Both the position numbers and the translations under genes were made by a program. A stretch of 22,823 bases of DNA from an uncultured Eubacteriales bacterium (GTDB lineage Bacteria > Bacillota > Clostridia > Christensenellales > CAG-917). The first letter of the stretch is position 1. Each line of letters starts with the position of its first letter. The notes under the pieces were generated by a model, which saw nothing but the letters and a program-made list of their open reading frames with translations, searched no databases and was not told where the DNA came from. The DNA lies in contig URNP01000020.1 in NCBI GenBank assembly GCA_900549225.1, positions 1 to 22,823 of the forward strand, in the 5' to 3' direction. Of the stretch, positions 13,588 through 21,659 are shown in pieces.

Positions 13588-13842
13588 TTATTCCTCGACG
13601 AGAGGAAGCACTTTCGTTTGGAAAAACTCTTTGAAGTTATCTCTTGTTATACCGGGGTAGATATCGTCGTTCACGGCGACGGTAACGCCCGTACGATTGC
13701 ACGTTCCGAAACAAAAACTTCCCGAAAGCACGATTTGACCTTCGAGACGTCTTTGTTCGATTTCTTGCCTTAGCATATCGACGATATCCTGCGCGCCCTT
13801 GACGTGACAGGAACTGCCGACGCAGATTCGGATAATAATCAT
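13588..13842 (-). CDS. Thioredoxin-like [2Fe-2S] ferredoxin
   Basis: This 84-aa protein has the NuoE/HydC-type thioredoxin-like [2Fe-2S] pattern: Cys7 and Cys12 (CVGSSC), Cys44 and Cys48 (CFGTC). Such small ferredoxins accompany many [FeFe] hydrogenases as electron carriers or subunits. It begins immediately after the stop of its frameshifted paralogue and is followed by the PAS-hydrogenase gene. Confidence 0.9.
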   Translation of the reverse strand: MIIIRICVGSSCHVKGAQDIVDMLRQEIEQRRLEGQIVLSGSFCFGTCNRTGVTVAVNDDIYPGITRDNFKEFFQTKVLPLVEE

Positions 13843-14093
13843 TTATTTCACCTTTGCGAGAATCTCTTTTTGGAAGAATTCGTCGGTGGTGTCGGGCGTG
13901 AGAGAGAAGAAAGCGTCGTCGACGGTGACGCAAACGCCTTGCTGGCACTTACCCATACAGAACGTGCCGCCGAGTTCGACTTGGTCTTTGAGATTGTTTT
14001 TTGCGATGAGATATTGCAGTTGTTCCACAACTTGTCTTGATCCTTTGATATGGCAGGGAACGCCCCCCTGCCGATACACACTGTAACTTTCAT
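13843..14093 (-). pseudogene. Thioredoxin-like [2Fe-2S] ferredoxin, frameshifted
   Basis: A second ferredoxin of the same family as its neighbour, but the reading frame is broken. From the ATG at 14093 (AAGGAG upstream) it reads MKVTVCIG and then leaves frame; the rest, CHIKGSRQVVEQLQ onward with the second Cys pair CMGKC, is intact in another frame to the stop at 13843. The break coincides with a perfect palindrome, GGCAGGG/CCCTGCC (14052-14058 with 14066-14072, spacer of 7). Removing 8 nt there would give C6-x4-C11 exactly as in the neighbour (C7-x4-C12), so a net 8-nt insertion explains the damage. A sequencing or assembly error at a hairpin with a six-base G/C run is the main alternative. 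If real, the downstream paralogue may cover its function. Confidence 0.75.
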
Positions 14094-14107
14094 GATTTTC
14101 CCTCTCC

Positions 14108-14857
14108 TTATTGAAATTCCGCAACGTCTATCCAAGACATAAGGAATGCTCTTTCTTTTTCGTTACCTTTGACCGATTGCGAAGCGGCGACGATAGGCAT
14201 CCATTTTTGGACGTATCTCTTGTCCGTACCGCTCTTTTGGCAGAACAGATTGAGATATTTCTCCGCGCCCTCGATATCGCCTGCGAGCCAGAACAGCATA
14301 TACGTTCTTGCCACGTCCGCGGAAGCGTTGCCCTGAGTTGCGTGCGACCAGTCGATAAAGTACGCCGTACCGTCGTCTTTTACGATGATATTGGACGGGT
14401 TGAAATCGCCGTGGCAGAGTTTGTCGTGCTTTGGCATACCTTCCAGTCTCGTGTGCAACTCATATTTTATACTTTCGTCAAGATTAGTCAAGTTTATTTT
14501 CCTATTCATCTTGTCGCGGAGTTTAGTGAGCAAGGGGCATTTTTTGGATTGAACCTCGATTTGCCAATCGACGAACTTTTCAAGATACTCGTCTTTCTTG
14601 TCGGGATTCTCTTCCATAAGTCTTGCAAGGGTTTTGCCTTGTATATACTCGGACACGATCGCCCACTTCCCGTTGATTTTGGTGACTTCGATGATTTTGG
14701 GCACGTTGAGCCCGGTCTCTTCCACTCTTGCCTGATTGAGAGCCTCGTTGAGCACGTCCACTTTGGAGAAATCGTCGTCGAACACTTTGACGCAGTATTC
14801 TCCGTCGCGGTAGACGGTTTTGTTTGTTCTTACGGCAATGATTCTGTCAAGATTCAT
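14108..14857 (-). CDS. APH/choline-kinase-like phosphotransferase
   Basis: This 249-aa cytosolic protein has an aminoglycoside phosphotransferase-like kinase fold: Lys24 in the N-lobe (CVKVF), SEYIQGKTL as hinge region, the catalytic loop HGDFNPSN at 149-156 and the metal-binding FIDWSHA at 167-173. The frame extends upstream to 14893, but the ATG at 14857 has AAGGAGGAG just before it and lies 13 nt after the adhE stop, so it is preferred. The substrate is unknown; relatives phosphorylate small molecules or proteins. Its position next to a phosphatase and a sensory hydrogenase makes a kinase-phosphatase pair possible, but that is inference. Confidence 0.8.
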   Translation of the reverse strand: MNLDRIIAVRTNKTVYRDGEYCVKVFDDDFSKVDVLNEALNQARVEETGLNVPKIIEVTKINGKWAIVSEYIQGKTLARLMEENPDKKDEYLEKFVDWQIEVQSKKCPLLTKLRDKMNRKINLTNLDESIKYELHTRLEGMPKHDKLCHGDFNPSNIIVKDDGTAYFIDWSHATQGNASADVARTYMLFWLAGDIEGAEKYLNLFCQKSGTDKRYVQKWMPIVAASQSVKGNEKERAFLMSWIDVAEFQ

Positions 14858-14870
14858 ATTCTCCTCCTTA

Positions 14871-17483
14871 TTAAACCTCTGTGTGTTTGCCATAGTATGC
14901 GTTGAGATACATTTGCTTGATTTCGCTCATAAGCGGATATCTGGGGTTTGCGCCTGTGCATTGATCGTCGAATGCTTGCTCCACCATATCGTCGAGACGA
15001 TCGAGGAAGTCCTTTTCGTCGGGCACGTAGTCCTTGATAGTAGGCTTGATACCCACTCTTGCTTTGAGTTCATCGATAGCCTTGATGAGATTTTTGAGTT
15101 TTTCCTTGTCGTTTTTGCCCTTGATTCCGAGATAATCCGCAACTTCTGCGTATCTTTCGAGAGTGTGGGGGTAAGCGTATTGCGGGAACGTACCCATCTT
15201 CGAGGGAGTCTCGCTTGCGTTGAAGCGGAGCACTTCGTCGATCATGAGCGCGTTTGCAACGCCGTGAGGCAGATGATGGAATGCGCCGAGTTTGTGCGCC
15301 ATGGAGTGGCATACGCCGAGGAACGCGTTTGCAAACGCCATACCTGCCATCGTAGCCGCGTTGGCCATCTTCTCTCTTGCGACGGGGTCGTTCGGACCGT
15401 TGTCGTATGCTCTTGGCAAGAACTCGAAAATCATCTTGAGCGAGCGCAGCGCAAGCGAATCGGTATAGTCGGTTGCGAGCATTGCCGCGTACGCTTCGAG
15501 TGCGTGCGTCACCGCGTCGATACCGCTCGCCGCCGTAAGACCTTTAGGAGCACTCATATGGAAGTCTGCGTCGATGATAGCCATATTCGGCAAGAGTTCG
15601 TAGTCTGCAAGCGGATATTTCACGCCCGTTTTCTCGTCGGTGATGACGGCAAACGGAGTGACTTCCGAGCCCGTACCCGCAGAGGTCGGAATTGCGATAA
15701 AATACGCCTTTTCGCCCATCTTGGGGAAGGTATAGACGCGCTTTCTGATATCCATAAAGCGCATAGCCATATCCATAAAGTCGACTTCGGGATGCTCGTA
15801 CATAACCCACATAATCTTGCCTGCGTCCATTGCGCTGCCGCCGCCGAGTGCGATGATGCAGTCGGGTTTGAACGCCGCCATCTGCGCCGCGCCTTCTTTT
15901 GCGCAAGCGAGCGTAGGGTCGGGAGCGACGTCGAAGAACGTGGTGTGTTGGATTCCCATTTCGTCGAGTTTATCGGTGATGGGCTTGGTGTAGCCGTTGT
16001 TGTACAAGAAACTATCGGTGACGATAAACGCCTTCTTTTTGCCCATAACGTGTTTGAGTTCGTCAAGAGCGACGGGCAGGCAGCCCTTCTTCATATAGAC
16101 CTTTTGAGGCACTCTGAACCAAAGCATATTTTCTCTCCTTTGCGCAACCGTTTTGATATTGATAAGGTGCTTGACTCCGACGTTTTCCGACACGGAGTTA
16201 CCGCCCCAACTTCCGCAGCCGAGGGTGAGGGACGGTCTGAGTTTGAAGTTGTACAAGTCGCCGATGCCGCCCTGTGAAGAAGGCGTATTGACGAGAATAC
16301 GGCAAGTTTTCATTCTCGAAGCAAACTCGTCGAGTTTTGCTCTTTGAGTTACCGCGTCGAGATAGATTGAAGACGTATGACCGTATCCGCCGTCTGCGAC
16401 AAGACGTTCTGCTTTGTCAAATGCTTCGTTTATATCTTTTGCTCTGTACATTGCAAGTACGGGCGAGAGTTTTTCGTGTGCGAATTCTTCGCTGAGATCC
16501 ACACTTTCCACTTCACCGATAAGGATTTTCGTGGAAGCAGGCACGTCGAAGCCTGCGAGTTTTGCAATCGTGACGGGCTTTTGTCCGACGATTTTTGCGT
16601 TGAGCGCGCCGTTGATGAGAATGGTCTTTCTCACTCTTTCGGTCTGCTCGTCGTCGAGGAAGTAGCATCCTCTGTCCTTAAACTCTTTCTTTGCCTGCTC
16701 GTACACTTTGTCGAGCACGATGACGGACTGTTCGCTTGCGCAAATCATACCGTTATCGAAAGTTTTTGAATGGATAATCGAGTTGACCGCAAGAGTCACG
16801 TCCGCAGTGTCGTCGATGATTGCAGGGGTATTGCCTGCGCCCACGCCGATAGCGGGTTTGCCGCTCGAATACGCGGCTTTGACCATACCCGGACCGCCCG
16901 TAGCGAGAATGACGTCAGCCTCTTTCATAATGAGGTTGGTCATTTCGAGGCTCGGAGAATCGATCCAATCGATGATGCCTTCGGGAGCGCCTGCGGCAAC
17001 AGCGGCGTCAAGCACGACCTTTGCTGCGGCGATAGTGGATTTTTTCGCTCTGGGGTGAGGGCTGATGATGATACCGTTTCTCGTCTTGAGCGAAATGAGC
17101 GTCTTGAAAATAGCGGTAGACGTGGGGTTAGTGGTAGGAATAACCGCGGCGACGAGACCGATAGGCTCTGCGATTTTAATCGTGCCGTAAGCCTTATCCT
17201 CTTCGATGATACCGCAGGTTTTGGTGTCCTTGTATGCATTGTAGATATACTCCGAGGCGTAGTGGTTTTTGATGACCTTATCCTCGACGATACCCATACC
17301 CGTTTCTTCAACCGCGAGTTTTGCAAGAGGTATTCTCATCTTGTTTGCCGCAACTGCCGCGGCGAAGAAGATTTTGTCCACTTGCTCTTGCGAAAAGGTT
17401 GCAAATTCTCTTTGAGCCTTACGAACGCGCGCAATGGCTTCTTCGAGTCTTTCCACACTGTCGATAACGTTTCTTGCTTCCAT
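14871..17483 (-). CDS. adhE: Bifunctional acetaldehyde/alcohol dehydrogenase
   Basis: This 870-aa cytosolic enzyme reduces acetyl-CoA to acetaldehyde and then ethanol with NADH. Residues 1-440 form the CoA-acylating aldehyde dehydrogenase with the catalytic Cys248 in NGMICASEQ and GVGAGNTP at 213-220. Residues from about 450 form the iron-dependent alcohol dehydrogenase with GGGSAMDAGK for NAD and the metal-binding His in DAVTHALEAY and CHSMAHKLGAFHHLPHG. Full length, no damage seen. The start has AGGAG 8 nt upstream and a strong promoter about 115 nt before it. It heads the cluster with the kinase, ferredoxins, sensory hydrogenase and phosphatase, linking ethanol formation to redox/H2 status. 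Confidence 0.96.
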   Translation of the reverse strand: MEARNVIDSVERLEEAIARVRKAQREFATFSQEQVDKIFFAAAVAANKMRIPLAKLAVEETGMGIVEDKVIKNHYASEYIYNAYKDTKTCGIIEEDKAYGTIKIAEPIGLVAAVIPTTNPTSTAIFKTLISLKTRNGIIISPHPRAKKSTIAAAKVVLDAAVAAGAPEGIIDWIDSPSLEMTNLIMKEADVILATGGPGMVKAAYSSGKPAIGVGAGNTPAIIDDTADVTLAVNSIIHSKTFDNGMICASEQSVIVLDKVYEQAKKEFKDRGCYFLDDEQTERVRKTILINGALNAKIVGQKPVTIAKLAGFDVPASTKILIGEVESVDLSEEFAHEKLSPVLAMYRAKDINEAFDKAERLVADGGYGHTSSIYLDAVTQRAKLDEFASRMKTCRILVNTPSSQGGIGDLYNFKLRPSLTLGCGSWGGNSVSENVGVKHLINIKTVAQRRENMLWFRVPQKVYMKKGCLPVALDELKHVMGKKKAFIVTDSFLYNNGYTKPITDKLDEMGIQHTTFFDVAPDPTLACAKEGAAQMAAFKPDCIIALGGGSAMDAGKIMWVMYEHPEVDFMDMAMRFMDIRKRVYTFPKMGEKAYFIAIPTSAGTGSEVTPFAVITDEKTGVKYPLADYELLPNMAIIDADFHMSAPKGLTAASGIDAVTHALEAYAAMLATDYTDSLALRSLKMIFEFLPRAYDNGPNDPVAREKMANAATMAGMAFANAFLGVCHSMAHKLGAFHHLPHGVANALMIDEVLRFNASETPSKMGTFPQYAYPHTLERYAEVADYLGIKGKNDKEKLKNLIKAIDELKARVGIKPTIKDYVPDEKDFLDRLDDMVEQAFDDQCTGANPRYPLMSEIKQMYLNAYYGKHTEV

Positions 17484-17574
17484 GCTTGCTTCTCCTATAT
17501 CGGTTATACAAATTTTTGGGTTATCTTTCGATTTTCACACCGTATTCTCTCGAAATATTCCCGTGAATTTCGAT

Positions 17575-17592
17575 TCGATAACTATTTATCGA
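17575..17592 (-). promoter_or_regulatory. Inverted repeat at the adhE transcription start
   Basis: TCGATAA (17575-17581) and TTATCGA (17586-17592) form a perfect 7-bp inverted repeat with a 4-nt spacer. It begins just after the -10 box and spans the predicted start of transcription. It could be an operator or a 5'-end stem of the mRNA. It is not an evident Rex site. The remaining 5' UTR (17574-17484) shows only a smaller CGAAAT/ATTTCG repeat. Confidence 0.45.
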
Positions 17593-17596
17593 TATA

Positions 17597-17625
17597 ATTG
17601 TATCTAAATAAGCATCCCCTGTCAA
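17597..17625 (-). promoter_or_regulatory. Promoter of the adhE-hydrogenase cluster
   Basis: On the minus strand TTGACA (17625-17620) is followed after exactly 17 nt by TACAAT (17602-17597). This near-consensus promoter should start transcription near 17590 and leave a 5' UTR of about 107 nt before adhE. Confidence 0.88.
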
Positions 17626-17673
17626 GCGTTTATCACGTTTATTTTACAAAATAAAAGGGATATTTTCAATATT

Positions 17674-17702
17674 AAATTTTCAATCGATTCGTGTGAAAAT
17701 TT
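17674..17702. promoter_or_regulatory. Long inverted repeat between the divergent adhE and lipoprotein promoters
   Basis: AAATTTTCA (17674-17682) and TGAAAATTT (17694-17702) are a perfect 9-bp inverted repeat with an 11-nt centre. They lie about 50 nt upstream of the adhE -35 box and about 55-80 nt upstream of the lipoprotein -35 box. Position and symmetry fit an operator for a dimeric regulator; the half-site partly recalls Rex-type TGTGAAAA elements but the match is not convincing. The gene-free stretch 17484-17834 otherwise holds the two divergent promoters and the adhE 5' UTR. Confidence 0.35.
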
Positions 17703-17734
17703 CTCCTCAAAAATCGCCTGAAACGCCCCCCTTT

Positions 17735-17786
17735 TTGACAGTATGTATAATAAGGATTGACAATCGTATGATATTTTAACTATAAT
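17735..17786 (+). promoter_or_regulatory. Promoter of the large lipoprotein gene
   Basis: TTGACA (17757-17762), an 18-nt spacer and TATAAT (17781-17786) form a strong promoter. A second TTGACA at 17735-17740, 22 nt upstream, belongs to an imperfect direct repeat of the promoter region. The 5' UTR contains AATAAG/CTTATT (17793-17798 with 17812-17817), directly before the AGGAGG at 17821-17826. Confidence 0.8.
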
Positions 17787-17834
17787 ATAAAAAATAAGAG
17801 GATTTTTCCGGCTTATTATAAGGAGGGGAACAAC

Positions 17835-20800
17835 ATGAAAAAGTTTTCACGATTATTGATTATCGCGCTTTTGGCGCTACTCGTCGTTTCTTTGGTAGCG
17901 TGCAACACCACGCCGCCGCCGGACGCGCCCGGAACGGGAGGAATCGGAGATTTAAGTCAGAACGAAGTTTTGGGCGGAGACAATATCGACAAGAATTTAC
18001 AAGCCTATTCCAAAGACACCGAAACGAGAATCTACGAAGCCTACAAAGCAGGTTACGTTGAATACGCCACGTTCTACAACGACAACTTCGTTAACGACGG
18101 CGACAAGCCGCTTTCCACGGTCGTTCCGGCGCAAGGGCAACTCGGTGCGACGGCCAAAGCCGCTTTGGGTATGGTGCGCGACATTCTTCGCGATTCGTAC
18201 GTTTCCGAAAAAGCAGTCAACAATCTTTGCGATTATGTGATCGAAAAAGCGCCCGAGATCAGACAAAAGGCGCAAGACACCCTTGACAAACTCAACGAGG
18301 GCGCAGGCAAAGAAGGCGAAGGTGACGAGGGCGAAGAGGGCTACTCTGCCGCCGCCGCAAACAATCTCGCAGCCATCTACACCAAAGAAAACGTGCAATA
18401 CGTCGTTGATCTGTATGCAGACCTTGTCAAACTCACGGGTGCAGAACCCGTTGCACGCATTCTCTTCGAGGGCGGATTGCTCGTTACAAACGAAGTTGTT
18501 TCCAACCTCCAAGAAAACGTTTCCGAACGTCAAGCAAAGCTTGACGCATATTTGAAAGAGATCGGTATGTCCGCCGCCGATTTCGCAGAATACTGCGAGG
18601 CTTGCGAAGGCTACTATAACGGTGTATATAACCTTGAAACCAAACTTCGCAAAGAAAGACGCGTGCCCTATGAAAGAGAAATTTCAGAGGCTTACGCAAA
18701 AGGTATAATAACTCAAGAGAAAGCGCTCGAGTATTACAACGAACTTATCGATATCAAAAACGAAGTCGAAGCGAAGCGTGACGAATATCGAAAAGCAAGA
18801 GAAAATTTCGAACACCAATATCCTTCTTTAAGAAACTCAAACATCAACGGCGACACGCCTTATTATTACTATTATAAGCCGATACAAAATGACAATGAAG
18901 AGATAAGTTATCTCACTGCTGTTTCAAACTTCATCTCCGATGACGAAGCGGTTGCCGCGCTTATGCCCGATGCGATCAAATCGACGATGGCTCTTTTGCA
19001 AATCGTACCGAGCATTGCCGAAATGTATCTGACCGCAAACGCGCTCGCACTCGATATCATTGACGAGATCACCGACGAACTCGACAATTTCAACGCCAAA
19101 AAGCAAGATTACATTGACAATTTTGCCACCTACAAGGGCGCAATCGTCAAAATGTTGCAAAGTTACGAGCAAATCGACACCGATTGTCTCGTCGCGCTTG
19201 CAGACAAAATGGTTGAATATTACGAGAAAGGCAAATTCGCCCTTCCCGACGATTCCGCAGGCGAAACGAGCCTCGTCATCGGCGCAATCGCCCCCGCAAT
19301 CAACGCAATCAAAAATCAAGGCGTCGTAAGTCAGGTTTTCAAATGGTGCAGACTCGCAGTCGAAGCAACGACGGTAGAAGATCTCGATTCTTTCGACTAC
19401 CCCACTTACACGAATAGTTACCAAGATATGTACGATTACGCAATAGTGTCCAACCACGATTACACCAACAACACCTACACCATCTACGTCAGAAAACTTC
19501 CCGAAAGAATGACTTACGACGAAGCGAGAAATGCGGGTTATTTCGATTCCGACTGGGCAATGGACAATCCCGACAAAACCTTCAAGGGGAAAGACGAATT
19601 CGAGCAATGGCAAGAGACGTTCTCCAAGCATCAGAGCGATTATTACAGCAATTGTATTACCTACACCGAGGACAACACGATGTACGTTAGCAAACTCTCA
19701 AAAGCCATGACTTCTTCCGAAATCGACGCATACGTTCGCAAACTCGGCTATTCTGACGAATACGAGTGGGTAAAAGACAAACCGACCAAGAAGTTTGTCA
19801 AAAACGGCGAATACGACACGTGGCGCAATCAAAACAAGGATCTCTTGTGTGGCAATTACGACAGTTATTACGATTTCGTCGGATATAGCAATTCAGATGA
19901 CGGTTCTTCCACCGTTTATATCGCAATGCTTCCCTGCACGATGACGAAAGAAGAATCGGAAGAGTTCATTCTCCAATACGGCGACGAGTACGGCGACGCA
20001 TTCTTCGCGTATTTCAACAAGAGCACGACTCAAACCTACACGTTCAACGACTACACCAAATTTTACGAGTGGATGACCTCCAACAATTACGTTTACGGCG
20101 AGTATCTTAGCTTGTACGATTACGTCGAGTACACAGACTCTTCCACCTCCACCGTTTATATCTACGTTCTGCCCGAGCGCATGACTTCGAGCGAGATATC
20201 GGGAACGAGATATACCGACAACACGTGGATCAAGAGAAACGCAACCAAAACGTTCGTTTTGTGGAAAGGATACGCCGAGTGGAAACAGAGCAATCCCGAC
20301 TTGTATGAAAACCTGCAAAAATACAATTATTTGACGTCAAGTTCGGGTTATAACGATTCTTACGATGTCGTCTATTACGTCAAACTTCTCGACAAACCCA
20401 TGTCGCACGACGAACTCGTTGCCGCCAACATGTACAACTGGCGCAATGAAGACGCAGACCTCGTCATTCCGAGATTCAAAAACTACCACAACTGGAAGAC
20501 TTCCAACGGTTACATTTACCGTGAATACGATGAGCATTACTACGTCAACGGACAGGAAGTCGATGAAGAAGAATACGATTTGGCACGTTATCGTATGATT
20601 GCAAAAGTCTTGCAAATCGTCTTGCGCATGACCAACGACAACAAGGCAAACTTTGAGCAGTTCGTCAAAGACTACGCAAAATATATGGACGACGCAACCG
20701 ATGCCATAGATCCTTGCTATATCGAATTCCCGACTGCAGAAGAAGTCACGTTCGACGAGTTCTACACCGAATTTGCAAAAATCGGAAATATCGACGCCAA

Positions 20801-20915
20801 GACCATGACGGCAGAGGAATTTGAAGAATATCTCGACAACTTCAACGATATTGCAATGAAATATTTGAATTACATTCTTCCCAAATTCTATCATTCTTGT
20901 GGTTTTTGGTATTAA
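17835..20915 (+). CDS. Large repeat-containing lipoprotein, function unknown
   Basis: This 1026-aa protein begins with a typical lipoprotein signal: positive MKKFSR, a hydrophobic core (7-21) and lipobox LVAC with Cys23, followed by a Pro/Gly linker. It should be anchored on the outer face of the membrane. Residues about 45-530 are acidic and mainly helical in character, with coiled-coil-like stretches. Residues about 535-925 hold five degenerate repeats (see separate entry), rich in Tyr, Asp, Asn and Thr. The C-terminus is again acidic and helical. I do not recognise the family, and no catalytic motif is apparent. AGGAGG lies 8 nt before the ATG and a strong promoter upstream, so it is probably well expressed. 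It is followed by a terminator hairpin, and the ABC transporter genes lie 69 nt downstream. Confidence 0.85.
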   Translation: MKKFSRLLIIALLALLVVSLVACNTTPPPDAPGTGGIGDLSQNEVLGGDNIDKNLQAYSKDTETRIYEAYKAGYVEYATFYNDNFVNDGDKPLSTVVPAQGQLGATAKAALGMVRDILRDSYVSEKAVNNLCDYVIEKAPEIRQKAQDTLDKLNEGAGKEGEGDEGEEGYSAAAANNLAAIYTKENVQYVVDLYADLVKLTGAEPVARILFEGGLLVTNEVVSNLQENVSERQAKLDAYLKEIGMSAADFAEYCEACEGYYNGVYNLETKLRKERRVPYEREISEAYAKGIITQEKALEYYNELIDIKNEVEAKRDEYRKARENFEHQYPSLRNSNINGDTPYYYYYKPIQNDNEEISYLTAVSNFISDDEAVAALMPDAIKSTMALLQIVPSIAEMYLTANALALDIIDEITDELDNFNAKKQDYIDNFATYKGAIVKMLQSYEQIDTDCLVALADKMVEYYEKGKFALPDDSAGETSLVIGAIAPAINAIKNQGVVSQVFKWCRLAVEATTVEDLDSFDYPTYTNSYQDMYDYAIVSNHDYTNNTYTIYVRKLPERMTYDEARNAGYFDSDWAMDNPDKTFKGKDEFEQWQETFSKHQSDYYSNCITYTEDNTMYVSKLSKAMTSSEIDAYVRKLGYSDEYEWVKDKPTKKFVKNGEYDTWRNQNKDLLCGNYDSYYDFVGYSNSDDGSSTVYIAMLPCTMTKEESEEFILQYGDEYGDAFFAYFNKSTTQTYTFNDYTKFYEWMTSNNYVYGEYLSLYDYVEYTDSSTSTVYIYVLPERMTSSEISGTRYTDNTWIKRNATKTFVLWKGYAEWKQSNPDLYENLQKYNYLTSSSGYNDSYDVVYYVKLLDKPMSHDELVAANMYNWRNEDADLVIPRFKNYHNWKTSNGYIYREYDEHYYVNGQEVDEEEYDLARYRMIAKVLQIVLRMTNDNKANFEQFVKDYAKYMDDATDAIDPCYIEFPTAEEVTFDEFYTEFAKIGNIDAKTMTAEEFEEYLDNFNDIAMKYLNYILPKFYHSCGFWY
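19437..20600 (+). repeat. Five degenerate tandem protein repeats in the lipoprotein
   Basis: The unit can be traced by its core: a Thr-Val/Met-Tyr strand, a Leu-Pro/Ser/Leu pair, MT or MS with following acidic residues, a Trp or Phe, KTF or similar, then Y..W followed by a Tyr-rich segment. The core Leu falls at residues 555 (LPERMT), 621 (LSKAMT), 699 (LPCTMT), 779 (LPERMT) and 851 (LLDKPMS), spacings of 66, 78, 80 and 72. Units 1 and 4 share LPERMT exactly. The DNA is diverged, so the duplication is old. Confidence 0.75.
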
Positions 20916-20935
20916 TTAGTTCATATTTAATTTAC

Positions 20936-20964
20936 AGGCAAAGGCTCGCAATGAGCCTTTGCCT
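20936..20964 (+). terminator. Terminator hairpin after the lipoprotein gene
   Basis: AGGCAAAGGCTC (20936-20947) pairs perfectly with GAGCCTTTGCCT (20953-20964), 12 bp with a 5-nt loop, 20 nt past the stop codon. The tail AAAATTTT is not a clean U-run, so termination may be partial and allow read-through into the ABC genes, for which no separate promoter is obvious. Confidence 0.65.
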
Positions 20965-20984
20965 AAAATTTTACACGGCTGACA

Positions 20985-21659
20985 ATGGACGATATCAGAG
21001 TTGAACACGTTTACAAGTCCTATTCTTCCCTCGAAGTTTTGCACGACGTTTCTTTGCAAGTGTCGGGCGGAAGTTTCGTATCCGTAATGGGCGAGAGCGG
21101 CAGCGGCAAGAGCACGCTTCTCAACGTTATGTGCGCAAACGCACGCCCCGACAGCGGAAGCGTATTTATCGGAGATACGGACTTGACCAAGGCAAGCGCA
21201 AAGTATCTTGCGCGCCTTAGATGCACGAAAATCGGGATAGTCTATCAGTTTTACAATCTGATTCCCACCCTCTCGGCGAGGGAGAACATAATGCTTCCCG
21301 TCTATTTGCGCAAAGAAAAGATACAGCCATACCGCGACAAACTCGACGAGTTGGCGCATACTTTCCGAATCGAAGATTGCCTTGAAAAACTTCCCGAGAA
21401 TATGTCCGGCGGACAGCAGCAACGCGTCGCGATCGCACGCGCGCTCATATACTCTCCGCAGATACTCTTTCTCGACGAGCCTACGGGCAATCTCGACTCG
21501 CGCAACACCGATCAGATTATGGAGATGCTCAAAACGCTCTCTCAAAGCGACGCCGTGACCATAGTACAAGTCACGCACTCTCGCCACACCGCCGAGTACA
21601 GCGACAGAATCGTACACATTCAAGACGGCACGATAGTTGCAGATGAAGTATTATCTTAA
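20985..21659 (+). CDS. ABC transporter ATP-binding protein (MacB/LolD/FtsE type)
   Basis: This 224-aa ATPase has Walker A GESGSGKST at 36-44, Q-loop Gln88, signature SGGQQQR at 141-147, Walker B LFLDEP at 161-166, D-loop NLDS and switch His198. The sequence class is that of ATPases paired with FtsX/MacB-type permeases, which act in lipoprotein, peptide or antimicrobial handling rather than bulk nutrient import. The ATG lacks a strong Shine-Dalgarno. It overlaps the permease gene by 17 nt, so the two form one transporter. Substrate unknown. Confidence 0.92.
   Translation: MDDIRVEHVYKSYSSLEVLHDVSLQVSGGSFVSVMGESGSGKSTLLNVMCANARPDSGSVFIGDTDLTKASAKYLARLRCTKIGIVYQFYNLIPTLSARENIMLPVYLRKEKIQPYRDKLDELAHTFRIEDCLEKLPENMSGGQQQRVAIARALIYSPQILFLDEPTGNLDSRNTDQIMEMLKTLSQSDAVTIVQVTHSRHTAEYSDRIVHIQDGTIVADEVLS

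Noticed and set aside
14820..16277. 485-codon plus-strand open frame
   Set aside because: It lies opposite adhE, whose protein matches its family over its whole length. The frame is a codon-bias shadow rich in His, Arg and Val with no start signal.
17500..17702. Rex binding site upstream of adhE
   Set aside because: TGTGAAAAT occurs twice in opposite orientations (17692-17700 and 17541-17533), but they are 150 nt apart and do not form the compact palindrome of a Rex operator.
18924..20894. Several minus-strand frames (up to 235 codons) inside the lipoprotein gene
   Set aside because: They mirror the codon bias of the lipoprotein gene, which has a signal peptide, promoter and Shine-Dalgarno on the plus strand.
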